Shown: positions 46,901 to 55,662 of the stretch, in pieces | Numbering within the stretch: position 1 is the first letter of the stretch | How the letters are laid out: every line of letters starts with the position of its first letter | From: Bin80 sp965116685 | GTDB taxonomy: Bacteria > Bacteroidota > Rhodothermia > Rhodothermales > Bin80 | DNA length: 64,000 bases | Reading direction: 5' to 3' | NCBI GenBank assembly: GCA_965116685.1 | Contig: OZ220707.1 | Span: forward strand, 1,240,001 to 1,304,000 | Made by a program: the position numbers and the translations under genes | Notes under the pieces: generated by a model | Databases searched by the model: none | What the model was told of the DNA's origin: nothing | The model's input: the letters and a program-made list of their open reading frames with translations, nothing else

Positions 46901-47539
46901 TTCAAACGTAATCTCTTCCGGGGGCCAGACATCTTTGACCGTCGCTTCCTTATAGAACCCGACATACAGGTCTAAATCCCCATCTGCGTCCATATCAGCC
47001 AAGGCAACCGAGGTAGCGCCTCCAGATTGAGGAAGATTTGTCTTCGCGGTATAGTCTGTGAAATGACCCGTGCCGTCATTTACATGCAACTGTACCCCAC
47101 TTCCAAGTGAAGTCACAAAGAGATCCAAGTCCCCATCTGCATCAACATCAGAGAATGCCGCGCCGGTTGCTCTTGGATGAACAAGACCTAGACCCGCCTG
47201 AAGTGTGATGTCCTGGAATTTCCAAGCCCCCAGATTGCGATGGAGTGTACTGTGATGCTCCATCCCTGCCAAAAAAATATCAGGCAGGCTATCCCCATCC
47301 ACATCGCCAATGGCGACCCCCGATCCATTTACAACGTGCCGGTTGTCTACAAAAGCCGAAGTACTGATACGATTACTGAACGCAATTGCGTCAGGAATTT
47401 CTGTAAACCCGGTCCCCGTGCCAATGGGGGAACTCAGTGGACGCACCTGGTATCCTTCGAACGAAGTCCAAGTACGTTCGGGCTCGGAACTGCATCCCAC
47501 AAAAAGAAAAACACCGACCAAAAACGCACGCCAGACCAT
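43931..47539 (-). CDS. FG-GAP/ASPIC-UnbV lipoprotein 1 (large)
   Basis: 1202 residues from ATG at 47539 (seven more from 47560). Lipoprotein signal with FLFVGCSSEP. The whole body is built from FG-GAP/VCBS repeats with calcium-binding loops (DVDGDSLPDIFL, DVDADGDLDLFV, DMDADGDLDLYV, DINADGHVDLFL, DLDEDGDQDLVI, DFDGDGRLDLVA and others) interspersed with ASPIC/UnbV-type segments (GALVRVVSD, NVRAQYQDG ... SGYWSQNSLAPL). The family appears as surface lipoproteins beside SusC/D pairs in Rhodothermota and relatives; it is likely a carbohydrate- or protein-binding subunit. It is intact and is the template for reading the broken paralogue at 27251-38138. Confidence 0.9.
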   Translation of the reverse strand: MVWRAFLVGVFLFVGCSSEPERTWTSFEGYQVRPLSSPIGTGTGFTEIPDAIAFSNRISTSAFVDNRHVVNGSGVAIGDVDGDSLPDIFLAGMEHHSTLHRNLGAWKFQDITLQAGLGLVHPRATGAAFSDVDADGDLDLFVTSLGSGVQLHVNDGTGHFTDYTAKTNLPQSGGATSVALADMDADGDLDLYVGFYKEATVKDVWPPEEITFERVVEPVADSFAVREYWAKDYKLIHQEGRLMRFELAEPDRIFFNDGAGNFTEVSFTEGLFLDENETPLGEAPQHWTLSVRSQDFNQDGYPDLYVCNDFESPDALWFGSADGTFRAASTLALRKTSQSTMSVAAADINADGHVDLFLADMLSSRYSERQRQHFVIPPEVLTMGDIHARPQEMQNMLLLNRSDTTYAEIARWSGVAATGWTWSSAFTDVDLDGWPDLLLTTGHAYDAMDADAQIAARSSRRPWREVLLDFPDLDLPNIAFRNLGNAQFERVEQGWGLGVNPDVAHGMALADLDEDGDQDLVINRLDGPVGVFRNDAEADRIFVRLQGLPPNPTAVGALVRVVSDSLPPQNQEVIAGGEYLSSSDAARTFAWSSGAVIEVYWPDDGLSRVDEVIPNHEYWISQPPPQPKVSSEPPLTKMLFKALSTGLQHEETGYADFARQPLLPHKLSQRGPALIAADIDSDGDEDLILGSGKGKRLQLSVNDAGIFATRQYLGNPSTGDHAGMIALPGVVWAAVGNYERTPEEAGDPSRILQVSLSGVETSYMLGTESAGPLALGDFTGDGSLELFVGGHFIPGQYPLVASSTIYRIRDQELIRDDELSAPFKNLGLVSGAVAADLNGDQQTDLALATMWGPVQVFHNRGDGQLVRMTRSLGLSNYMGWWNGIAPADFDGDGRLDLVATNWGQNLPYHQDIPLLAYYGDLDQNSSMDILEVQWSPDLDALGMVRDFQTLTHALPILRQHVRTYREFSERSAEDIFGPVLSGAANHEVTHWQTTVFMNRESHYEAVPLVAEAQWSPAFAPVPGDFNGDGRIDLFLSQNFFAVASGYPRLDSGRGLLLLANESQELVPQPAQRSGIRIYGSQRASVAADFNLDGRLDLAVTQNAGPVVHLENQSAGVGLRVELRTERANTFAIGANVRAQYQDGSFGPAAAVVAGSGYWSQNSLAPLLAPRSEIEKVHVNWPGGTDTTVVVQPGARTVRIMQQ

Positions 47540-47572
47540 GCATGTGGAGCACCTGGGCATCCAGATCGGGTG

Positions 47573-48061
47573 CTACATTACCCCTGCCTTGAACTCGTTT
47601 TCAAGGTATTTGGCAATCTCATCCAGGTAAGTCTCTCTATCGGCCGTGATCAATACCGACTCCCAGTTCCCACTCATTGAGGTTCGGGCCTCAAACTCTG
47701 CCTCCATACGTGCAGAAAACGTGCTTGCATTCCCCGCTGCACGATTGCGCGGACGCGCATTGACAAAGATGCGCACCCTGGCCTTGACATACCCGGCAGC
47801 CTGCTCGTCGGCGAAGGGCGCCACGTCTTTCCATGATGTTTCCAAGCGCACATCCTCAGGGGTATCAACCTCTCGATCCATGCGGTATCCGTACCTGGTA
47901 AGTAAGGCATCCTGGACAGTTGAGACAATATGCCACCGTGCGGAAGTCCCGAGGTTGTAGCGGAACGTGCTGTCCCCAGCCCGCCCGCTGTCGGCATCTG
48001 GTCCAGAACAGGCGCTCATAAACAAGACACAACACAAAATCCAATAGATTGATGGTTTCAT
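47573..48061 (-). CDS. Small lipoprotein of unknown function
   Basis: 162 residues from ATG at 48061, chosen because it starts a clean lipoprotein signal (MKPSIYWILCCVLFMSACSG) while the upstream extension does not. The mature part has about 140 residues with mixed alpha/beta character (YNLGTSARWHIVSTVQDALL, RVRIFVNARPRN) and no recognised domain. It sits between the SusD gene (about 100 bases upstream) and FG-GAP gene 1 (about 35 bases downstream), so it is probably part of the same operon and surface assembly. Confidence 0.75.
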   Translation of the reverse strand: MKPSIYWILCCVLFMSACSGPDADSGRAGDSTFRYNLGTSARWHIVSTVQDALLTRYGYRMDREVDTPEDVRLETSWKDVAPFADEQAAGYVKARVRIFVNARPRNRAAGNASTFSARMEAEFEARTSMSGNWESVLITADRETYLDEIAKYLENEFKAGVM

Positions 48062-48159
48062 CGGGATTTTTCGTAATAGTGGTGATTCGCCAAAAGCATA
48101 AAGGGAGGCAGTTCCCATGTGAGCACTGCCCCCCTTCGTTTCATCGAACTGAATGTTTG

Positions 48160-49779
48160 TTAGCGCGGTACGATATTGTCGGTCTCAAGTCGATAAGCGG
48201 TCGGTGCCCCTCCCTCTCCTCCAACGCCACCAAACGTATAATTCTGCAGACCCAGGGTTTCCAGTTCCCTACCGGGCGGAGGAAACTGGACTGGAGTTCC
48301 TGTAACGAGATCACCTAATCCGCGATCATCATAATAGGCCAATCCTGCTGCAGTTTGGAAGGTCTCAATCCGGCGCTCATGCTTGAGCTTGGCCCACAAG
48401 CTTGCGGAGTCCAGATGACTCTGCGCATCTGTCGAGGAACCCACAGGATCTGATCCCATGGCTGGATTCATCATTCCCCGCGCTACACGTGTTAGGTTGA
48501 TTAATTCAGCAACTTCTGCCGTACTGCCACCAGTACGCAGCAAAGCCTCCGCCTTGTACATGTGCATTTCTGTGAGGATCATGTGCGGCATGGGGCCAGT
48601 TCCTTCCGCTTCAAGGTATGCCTGATACCGCTTATGGTTGTGGGTTGAATAGTGATAGGTCCCGCGAGCAGAAGGGAAGGGATTAGCGTACCCCTGATAT
48701 TCAAAGTCTGTCCCATCCACCGTTGGGTCAGTGGCACTCCCAACGATCCTGCGATCTGCCGTCACGATATCAAACGGTATACGGCTTCTCAATGGTTTTG
48801 CCAGCCAAGCATCGTAGCCTCCCGACTCATCAGCAGGACCAATCGTACGATAATCAGTTCTGGTCCAGCCTGTTCCTTCTTGACCTATGAACTTCAGACA
48901 GTCATACGCAATAGATTGATCCGTCCCGACGGGTGCAAAGTCGGCGGTAATTCCGACATCCACGAGTCCGATGACAGTACTCCAGTTCACCGCTGCACGC
49001 TCGGCTTCATCCCTTGCGACCTGAACCGTGAGACGTGCAATGAACGAGTTGATCAATTTGACCATGTCTTGGGAAGTCAGAGTCAATCCCCAGATCCAAC
49101 TAATCGAGAACGAGTTTGCACTTGCGATTGCACGCGCTTCTTCCAGCATCCGGATCGCCTCCTGATTTACCTCCGCGTAGGGACGCAGTTGGAGTACATC
49201 ATTCTCTATATCTACGGTCTCGTCAAATACAAACGCCTGATCAAAGATCAGAGAGAGCGTCCCATGCATCAGTCCCTGAGTCATTTTTGCAAATGCTTTC
49301 ATTTGTACTGTATCATGGTCCTCGCGAGTGAATATGTTGTTGTCCACACTTTCTGCTTCTTCTGCCTGAGCAATTGCACGCAGCGCATCGTTTGCATTTG
49401 AGATGCCCTGGTAGCTAATAAACCAAGGCCACCTCGTGGAGCCTGAAGAACCGTAGGTTGAGCTGTTATCCCAGGCAATACGAGGTTCACTGGACATATC
49501 CCGCATCCCCCAGTTGCCCCAGGAAGACGAGGTCTCATCTGCCAGAGTTGAATAGAACAGAGCACCAGAATAGCATTGCTGGATGCTGTCCCAATAATCT
49601 GACCATGTACCTCGGACCAGGTTCACAACATCGCCAGGCTGTGAGAAGGCAACCACCCTGTCCGGTGAGTTTTTGTTTTCCACGGCCAGATCCTGGCAAC
49701 CCACTGCACTGAGTGTCAAGACACCGATCAGCGCATATAATATAAATTGCTTCATTTGCTTGATGTTTTTAGATTTCAT
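48160..49779 (-). CDS. SusD/RagB-family nutrient-binding lipoprotein
   Basis: 539 residues with signal and lipobox (LSAVGCQDL). SusD hallmarks: an N-terminal SusD-like region with helical TPR framework (ARAIASANSF), and the C-terminal KHERRIETFQTAAGLAYYDDRG, where a conserved family Arg/Glu pair occurs, ending LETDNIVPR. SusD proteins lie over the SusC pore and bind the substrate. Fifteen bases from SusC's end and in the same direction, a canonical pair. Substrate unknown. Confidence 0.9.
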   Translation of the reverse strand: MKSKNIKQMKQFILYALIGVLTLSAVGCQDLAVENKNSPDRVVAFSQPGDVVNLVRGTWSDYWDSIQQCYSGALFYSTLADETSSSWGNWGMRDMSSEPRIAWDNSSTYGSSGSTRWPWFISYQGISNANDALRAIAQAEEAESVDNNIFTREDHDTVQMKAFAKMTQGLMHGTLSLIFDQAFVFDETVDIENDVLQLRPYAEVNQEAIRMLEEARAIASANSFSISWIWGLTLTSQDMVKLINSFIARLTVQVARDEAERAAVNWSTVIGLVDVGITADFAPVGTDQSIAYDCLKFIGQEGTGWTRTDYRTIGPADESGGYDAWLAKPLRSRIPFDIVTADRRIVGSATDPTVDGTDFEYQGYANPFPSARGTYHYSTHNHKRYQAYLEAEGTGPMPHMILTEMHMYKAEALLRTGGSTAEVAELINLTRVARGMMNPAMGSDPVGSSTDAQSHLDSASLWAKLKHERRIETFQTAAGLAYYDDRGLGDLVTGTPVQFPPPGRELETLGLQNYTFGGVGGEGGAPTAYRLETDNIVPR

Positions 49780-49793
49780 GTGGATTACCTCAC

Positions 49794-52700
49794 CTAAAAT
49801 TGAAATTCCAATTTCGCCCGAAGCGTCCGGTAGGGAGGATAATTGAATTGATCTACACGATAGAGTGTCGGATCGCTACCAGCACCTACTTCAGGATCAA
49901 ATCCAGAGTAGCTACTAAAGGTGAGCAGGTTACGTCCGATAATACTTGCCGAGAGGGAATGCAGTACGTTGCCGAACACGCGAGAAAGCTGCTGGCGGTT
50001 CAGCGTGTACCCCACCGAAAGTTCGCGTAGCTTCAGATACGTTGCGTCTTCTACGAAGTGAGTGCTTTTCGCCGTTGCATTGTAGAGGACCTCGTAGTAC
50101 GTGGTGGACTTCTTCCTGTCCTCTTGTTTTGCTCCCTGATCCTGATCCGAACTACGGCCATCACGGTAACTCCACTGCTTGGTGAAGTTATAGACATCCC
50201 CTCCGACCTGTGCGCCCCACAGCATATAAAGGGTTAGCCCTTTATAGCGGAATGTGGTATTGACTCCGACACTGAAGTCCGGCAGTCCATTTCCGATCTG
50301 AACCATACCTGTCTCATTTGCCTCGTCGTAGTACTTGACGGGAATTCCCCAGCGGTAACTGGCATCTCCAACTTGGACAATCGTCCCCCACAGATCATCT
50401 TCCCCACCTAGTACACCATCCGGGCCTACGCCGCTGGTGTAGCTGTTACCCTGGCCAACGGCGACCACATATCCATCATCATTGACATCAAAGAAGCTCG
50501 CATCAACTCCGGCCGGAAGCCTGGAGAGATCTGTAATGAATTCAGTTCCATGCATGCTTCCCAAGATTTCGCCTTCACGGAAGAAGAATAGGCTCTGAGG
50601 ACCGCCCCGATAGGGGTTGGATTCGAAATCGCCGATTTCCTGGCGGGTGCGGTCAAACGTGACCCCAATCTCGAAATCCATATCCCGTGAATTATACACA
50701 TTCGCATTCACGCTGGCCTCAATGGTATTGGAGGTTAGATCCGCTGCATTACGCCACTGGTTTGAAAACCCATAGTACCCGGCAAGCGGGACGGAGAGGA
50801 GCAGATCTTCGACCTTCGTATCGGCATACACCAACTCAACAAAGATTCGGTCAAGAATTCCTACATCCAACCCAATTTCCGTTTCCGTCTGCAATTCCGG
50901 CTTCAGGAACGGATTCCCGAGAGTCGACTTGGAAAGCTGACCATTGTCCAGGTTCAGCACCTCGTACTGATTCGCGTATCCAGGGCGGCCGCCGGCGGTC
51001 CCGATGGACGCGCGCAACTTCAATTCAGTGATTGGATTGTTTGCCGGCCAGAATGATTCCTCGGAAACCCTCCACGCAGCACTTCCGCGAAAATAGGGTT
51101 GCCAGCGCTCTTCGGATCCAAAGAGGGAACTGCCGTCATAACGGAAGAAGACATCCATGATATACTTATCCATGTAGTCCAACCCTGCGGTTGCGTAATA
51201 TCCTTCTGATCGAACGACGGTAAATGTATTCCCAAAGAACCTCTCGCCACTATCACAGTCCTCTTCCGAACAAAACGCCTTCACATTGGAAAGATCTGAG
51301 ATACCCACCGTCACAAGATTGTTTCCGGCAGCAAATTCCGAGAAGATATCCAAATCTTCTACCTGAGCTTTCAGTTGACCACGGGTCGTGAAATCTCCAA
51401 ACCGTTTATTCAGAGACACGGTTAAGTCATAGTTGATTGCCTCAGTGAGCGCGTTATCCCGCTCAATACGGCCATTGTTAACGGGACTTGGATCAATCGT
51501 TTCAAACCCAATGTTATGGAAAACCGTCTCGTCTAAATCCGAGCGGTCGTAACTAAAATTGCTCTCAAGACTCAGCCAATCCAGCGGACTCCAACGTGCA
51601 CGGAAATTGCCAAGCAGGCGTGATCGTTGCCGGCTAACATCTGTATTCTGAATTAAGTACAGCGGGTTTTCCTCTAATGAACGTGGATCCGCTCGAATTT
51701 TTAGCTGACCCATCTCATCCGTTGCGGATAGGCTTACCAATGGATTCGTAAACATCAGGCCAAAGAACGGATTGAAGGCGAAACCCGAACCTAGTACCCC
51801 AGTGAGCCCATCGTTTGATGTCTGGGAATAAAACCCCGAGGTCGAAAGGCTCAGGTTTGGCCGAATGCGATGGTCAAGGTTCACGCGAACGCTTCTTCGC
51901 TGCATCCCGTCAAGTCCCTGAAGCGGCCCCTGCTCAGCAACATTGGTAAACGATGCCAAGAAGTTTGTTTTGGGACCGTTTTGGCTTACACCGATATAAT
52001 TTGTCCAGGTATCGCCGGGATCAAACAAGTCCTCAAACGCATTGTGCAGCGTACCCTGATATGGATTGTCATAGAAAGCAGCCCCGTGAGAATTCGTTTC
52101 CTGAATCGTTCCCGGGCCATATCCATTGGGTAAACAGGTAGGACAGGTATTGACTACACCCCCACTATTCACGAAGTTCCCCGATTCATCAACTTGTTGA
52201 TCATGGGATGTATTGGCCTGCAGGGTTTTAGCTATACTGCCAATCCCGTACTCGTTGCGGACCGTCACCCGTGTCTGATTTAAAGGGATCGCTGTACCAC
52301 GCTGCGTTGTGATATTGATCACACCATTCTGGGCCCGTGAACCATAGAGCGATGAAGCAGCAGCTCCCTTAACAATCTCAATATTTTCGATATCCAGTGC
52401 ATCAATGTCAACTTGGTTCGCACCGAGAACAACTCCATCTACAATGTAGAGTGGTTGGTTGCTGCCGGTGATACTGGTCGCACCGCGCAGCCGCACAGAA
52501 ACGGGAGCACCAGGTGCGCCACTGCCTGCCTGAACAGCAACTCCGGCAACTTTTCCCTGAATGGACGCAACCGGATTTGATGCAGGTGCCAAGGTTATAT
52601 CTTCACTACTTACCTGGCTTACTGTAAAGGCCAGTTTCTTCCTCGGCGTTGCTTCAGCAACTCCAGTGACAACCATCTCATCCAACTGCAGGAGGTCCAC

Positions 52701-53006
52701 AGCCAGAACAAAGTCTTCCGTCATGATGCCCTCGGCGACCGTAATGGTCCGGACTTGATCCGTAAAACCAACGTAACGAGCCGTCAATTCCAGTGTCTCC
52801 CCGAGATTTTCAGCAGGGATCTGAAACGTATACGTCCCATCAAGATTGGTGGATGCACCGATCACTAATGACTCAATGAGCACATTTGCTCCAATGAGCG
52901 TCTCGCCTGTGTCATCTGTAACCGTTCCGGTAATTACGCTTTGAGCACTTGCCAACCCCGGGGACAGCAGCATGCAAAGAACAAGGAAATAATATCTTTT
53001 CTTCAT
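49794..53006 (-). CDS. SusC/RagA-family TonB-dependent outer-membrane transporter
   Basis: 1070 residues with signal peptide (ending SPGLASAQ). Residues about 25-105 are the CarboxypepD-like domain (VITGTVTDDTGETLIGANV), then a plug with ASIQGKVAGVAV, SVRLRGATSITGSNQPLYIVDGV and SSLYGSRAQNGVINI, then a 22-strand barrel ending RAKLEFQF. Imports large substrates with energy from TonB-ExbB-ExbD. First gene of the locus. Substrate unknown; neighbouring FG-GAP lipoproteins may replace classical SusE/F partners. Confidence 0.95.
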   Translation of the reverse strand: MKKRYYFLVLCMLLSPGLASAQSVITGTVTDDTGETLIGANVLIESLVIGASTNLDGTYTFQIPAENLGETLELTARYVGFTDQVRTITVAEGIMTEDFVLAVDLLQLDEMVVTGVAEATPRKKLAFTVSQVSSEDITLAPASNPVASIQGKVAGVAVQAGSGAPGAPVSVRLRGATSITGSNQPLYIVDGVVLGANQVDIDALDIENIEIVKGAAASSLYGSRAQNGVINITTQRGTAIPLNQTRVTVRNEYGIGSIAKTLQANTSHDQQVDESGNFVNSGGVVNTCPTCLPNGYGPGTIQETNSHGAAFYDNPYQGTLHNAFEDLFDPGDTWTNYIGVSQNGPKTNFLASFTNVAEQGPLQGLDGMQRRSVRVNLDHRIRPNLSLSTSGFYSQTSNDGLTGVLGSGFAFNPFFGLMFTNPLVSLSATDEMGQLKIRADPRSLEENPLYLIQNTDVSRQRSRLLGNFRARWSPLDWLSLESNFSYDRSDLDETVFHNIGFETIDPSPVNNGRIERDNALTEAINYDLTVSLNKRFGDFTTRGQLKAQVEDLDIFSEFAAGNNLVTVGISDLSNVKAFCSEEDCDSGERFFGNTFTVVRSEGYYATAGLDYMDKYIMDVFFRYDGSSLFGSEERWQPYFRGSAAWRVSEESFWPANNPITELKLRASIGTAGGRPGYANQYEVLNLDNGQLSKSTLGNPFLKPELQTETEIGLDVGILDRIFVELVYADTKVEDLLLSVPLAGYYGFSNQWRNAADLTSNTIEASVNANVYNSRDMDFEIGVTFDRTRQEIGDFESNPYRGGPQSLFFFREGEILGSMHGTEFITDLSRLPAGVDASFFDVNDDGYVVAVGQGNSYTSGVGPDGVLGGEDDLWGTIVQVGDASYRWGIPVKYYDEANETGMVQIGNGLPDFSVGVNTTFRYKGLTLYMLWGAQVGGDVYNFTKQWSYRDGRSSDQDQGAKQEDRKKSTTYYEVLYNATAKSTHFVEDATYLKLRELSVGYTLNRQQLSRVFGNVLHSLSASIIGRNLLTFSSYSGFDPEVGAGSDPTLYRVDQFNYPPYRTLRAKLEFQF

Positions 53007-53082
53007 GAGATCTTCTATATTTGTGAGTGGAATACTTCCAAGGCAAGAACTACACAGAACTCTTTGGAAGCATATCTAGCCC

Positions 53083-53090
53083 CAAAGATA
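53083..53090 (-). promoter_or_regulatory. Candidate Bacteroidota-type promoter -7 element for susC
   Basis: On the minus strand the sequence TATCTTTG matches the Bacteroidota -7 consensus TAnnTTTG. It lies 77 bases before the susC start. A TTTG-like -33 element can be found upstream, but spacing is not ideal, so the call is tentative. The rest of 53007-53278 shows no gene. Confidence 0.3.
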
Positions 53091-53278
53091 AGAAAACTTT
53101 CAAACAACTGCACACAAATACCTAACCCGCGTTCGCCATTTGGTCTTAGAATTTACTGATTTTCCATCTATTTTCGATGCTGAATCCCGCTTGGGGACTT
53201 TTATTTGCCCTTCTTTGAGATTCTTGCTTTTAGATTTTGCAAGAGGCTCAGCCGATAAATAAAATATTTTTTGGAGAC

Positions 53279-53596
53279 ATGATAGATATGCTTACAATTG
53301 CCCACGACCTCAAAAAGGCAGGGGTAGGTTGGAATCATGCAAAAGCGCATGCGAAAGCGATCGCGGATTCCACCGAAAAACAATATCAGGACCTCGCCAC
53401 CAAGGACTTTGTGACTAGTCAAATTCAAACTGTCCGCACCGAAATAAGTGATTTGCGCGGTGACATGAACACCATGGGAAGCGATTTGCGTGGCGAAATG
53501 AAAACCATGGAAGCCCGGATTTTACGTTGGGCTATCGCGACGGCTTTCACGGTCGGGGGCGGGCTTTTCGCTGCATTGAGATTGTCTCTTGGCTAA
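53279..53596 (+). CDS. DUF1640/Bdr-like coiled-coil membrane protein, copy 1 (2 LRG repeats)
   Basis: 105 residues from ATG at 53279, matching the other copies. N-terminal MIDMLTIAHDLKKAG, then HAKAHAKAIADSTEKQYQDL, ATKDFVTSQIQTV, a short repeat part (ISDLRGDMNTMGSDLRGEMKTMEARIL) and a C-terminal transmembrane helix (WAIATAFTVGGGLFAALRL). Layout fits DUF1640-type coiled-coil proteins and Borrelia Bdr proteins: coil-forming repeats and one membrane anchor. Function unknown; likely tail-anchored oligomer. Followed by about 150 bases of sequence repeated after copy 2. Confidence 0.75.
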   Translation: MIDMLTIAHDLKKAGVGWNHAKAHAKAIADSTEKQYQDLATKDFVTSQIQTVRTEISDLRGDMNTMGSDLRGEMKTMEARILRWAIATAFTVGGGLFAALRLSLG

Positions 53597-53747
53597 AACG
53601 AAACGGATAAGCATCACTTTGACCGAGGTGCAAGAGGGGAATCAATAACTCTGGACGGATACAGAACTTCATAGGATATGTTTTCTGTATGGATACGTCA
53701 ACGAAGCGGGGAGTCATCACTTCGACAGAGATGCAAGCGGGGAACTA

Positions 53748-54908
53748 GTGTAGTGTATCGTTAATGCTTTATCAGTAACATATTTTGTTGTATATTGGGT
53801 TCAAGTCAAAAGCGAACCCCCGATGCCAAACCGTTATACTCGTGAAATTCCCGTGCTGAGTGATTCAGAACGAGCAGAACTGGAACGTTGGATCCGCCGG
53901 CCAAACACTGCACAGGCTCTCGCTTTGCGCGCTCGGATCATCCTTGAGTCATCCGAGGGGCACAGTGATCAGACCGTCGCGGAGACACTGGGAACGTCCC
54001 GGATCACCGCGGGCAAATGGCGAAGGCGCTTTTTGGAGCATCGTTGTGATGGGCTGATTGACTTGCAGCGTCCGGGTAAACCACGGACGGTGTCGGATGA
54101 AGTAGTGGAGCAGGTAATCACGAAGACGCTGGAATCTACACCGCGCCATGCGACGCACTGGAGCACACGCAAGATGTCAGAGGCCAGCGGCGTAAGCACG
54201 AGCACCGTTAGCCGAATCTGGCGTGCTTTTGGGCTCAAGCCGCACCGGGTTGAGACCTTTAAGCTATCCAAGGATCCGCTGTTCATTGAAAAGGTGCGCG
54301 ATATTGTAGGGGTATACCTGTCGCCGCCCGAGCGGGCCGTGGTGCTGTGTGTCGATGAAAAATCCCAAATCCAGGCCTTGGATCGCACCGAACCCATCCT
54401 GCCCCTTCGGCCAGGGTTGCCAGAACGTCGTACTCATGACTATAAACGCTGTGGGACAACGTCCCTGTTTGCGGCGCTCAATGTGGCTACCGGTGAAGTG
54501 ATCGGACGTTGTTACCGGCGACATCGCTCCACCGAATTCCTCAAATTCTTGCGCGTCATCGACCGGTCGGTTCCAAAAGACACCGAGGTCCATATCGTGT
54601 TGGACAACTACAGCACCCATAAAACGGCACTGATCCATAACTGGCTGCTTCGGCGCCCACGATTTCATCTTCATTTTACGCCAACCAGTTCCTCCTGGCT
54701 GAATCTTGTTGAACGCTGATTTGCCATGATCACCAATGACCAAATACGGCGGGGAACGCACCGCAGTACCCGAGAACTGGAAACTGCAATTGAAGACTAT
54801 CTGAAAATCTACAACGAGGATCCCAAGCCCTTTATTTGGACCAAATCTGCCGACCAAATCCTGGAATCCATCAAAACTTACTGCACAAGAATTAATGATA
54901 CACTACAC
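53748..54908 (+). mobile_element. IS630-family element
   Basis: 1161 bp with inverted ends GTGTAGTGTATC...TTAAT on both sides and TA target duplication (53746-53747 and 54909-54910). Its removal recreates the sequence found after copy 2 of the neighbouring tandem genes (AACTAGTAAGTCTGTCAGG), which confirms the insertion point between copy 1 and copy 2. Transposase at 53823-54911 has one internal stop. Confidence 0.9.
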
Positions 54909-54911
54909 TAG
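53823..54911 (+). pseudogene. IS630-family transposase with an in-frame TGA
   Basis: The N-terminal helix-turn-helix (DQTVAETLGTSRITAGKW) and the DDE domain (VVLCVDEKSQIQALDR; VHIVLDNYSTHKT; Glu in SWLNLVER) are intact. TGA at 54717-54719 stands where the family has Trp (VERWFA), and the frame continues as FAMITNDQIRRGTHRSTREL to about 54911. A single base change explains it. The truncated 298-residue form keeps the catalytic residues but lacks the last helix, so activity is uncertain. Confidence 0.85.
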
Positions 54912-54961
54912 TAAGTCTGTCAGGTGTATTATGTATTAGCCGATAAGCATTTTTTGGAAAC

Positions 54962-55453
54962 ATGATAGACACTCTTACAATTGCCCACGACCTCAAAAAG
55001 GCAGGGGTAGATTGGGACCATGCAAAAGCGCATGCGAAAGCGATCGCGGATTCCACCGAAAAACAATATCAGGACCTCGCCACCAAGGACTTTGTGACTA
55101 GTCAAATTCAAACTGTCCGCACCGAAATAAGTGATTTGCGCGGTGACATGAACACCATGGAAGGCAATTTGCGCGGTGACATGAGCACTATGGAAGGCAA
55201 TTTGCGCGGTGAAATAAGCACTATGGAAGGCAATTTGCGCGGTGAAATGAGCACTATGGAAGGCAATTTGCGCGGTGACATAAGTGATTTGCGCGGTGAC
55301 ATAAGTGATTTGCGCGGTGACATGAACACCATGGGAAGCGATTTGCGTGGTGAAATGAAAACCATGGAAGCCCGGATTTTACGTTGGGCTATCGCGACGG
55401 CTCTCACGGTCGGGAGCGGGCTTTTCGCTGCATTGAGATTGTCTCTTGGCTAA
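54962..55453 (+). CDS. DUF1640/Bdr-like coiled-coil membrane protein, copy 2 (8 LRG repeats)
   Basis: 163 residues. The N-terminal 57 residues and the C-terminal anchor nearly equal copy 1. The central coil is expanded to eight LRG units: 11-residue units (LRGDMNTMEGN, LRGDMSTMEGN, LRGEISTMEGN, LRGEMSTMEGN) and 7-residue units (LRGDISD twice), then LRGDMNTMGSD and LRGEMKTMEA. At DNA level these are 33- and 21-base repeats. Longest of the three paralogues, so its coil would be longest. Confidence 0.75.
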   Translation: MIDTLTIAHDLKKAGVDWDHAKAHAKAIADSTEKQYQDLATKDFVTSQIQTVRTEISDLRGDMNTMEGNLRGDMSTMEGNLRGEISTMEGNLRGEMSTMEGNLRGDISDLRGDISDLRGDMNTMGSDLRGEMKTMEARILRWAIATALTVGSGLFAALRLSLG

Positions 55454-55662
55454 AACGAAACGGATAAGCATTACCTTTGACCGAGGTGCAAGAGGGGAAT
55501 CAATAACTCTGGACGGATACAGAACTTCATAGGATATGTTTTCTGTATGGATACGTCAACGAAGCGGGGAGTCATCACTTCGACAGAGATGCAAGCGGGG
55601 AACTAGAACTAGTAAGTCTGTCAGGTGTATTATGTATTAGCCGATAAACATTTTTTGGAAAC

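Noticed and set aside
55130..55330. Regularly repeated 33-base units resembling a CRISPR array
   Set aside because: Units are in frame, encode LRG-type coil repeats and have no unique spacers; the reading frame runs through all of them.
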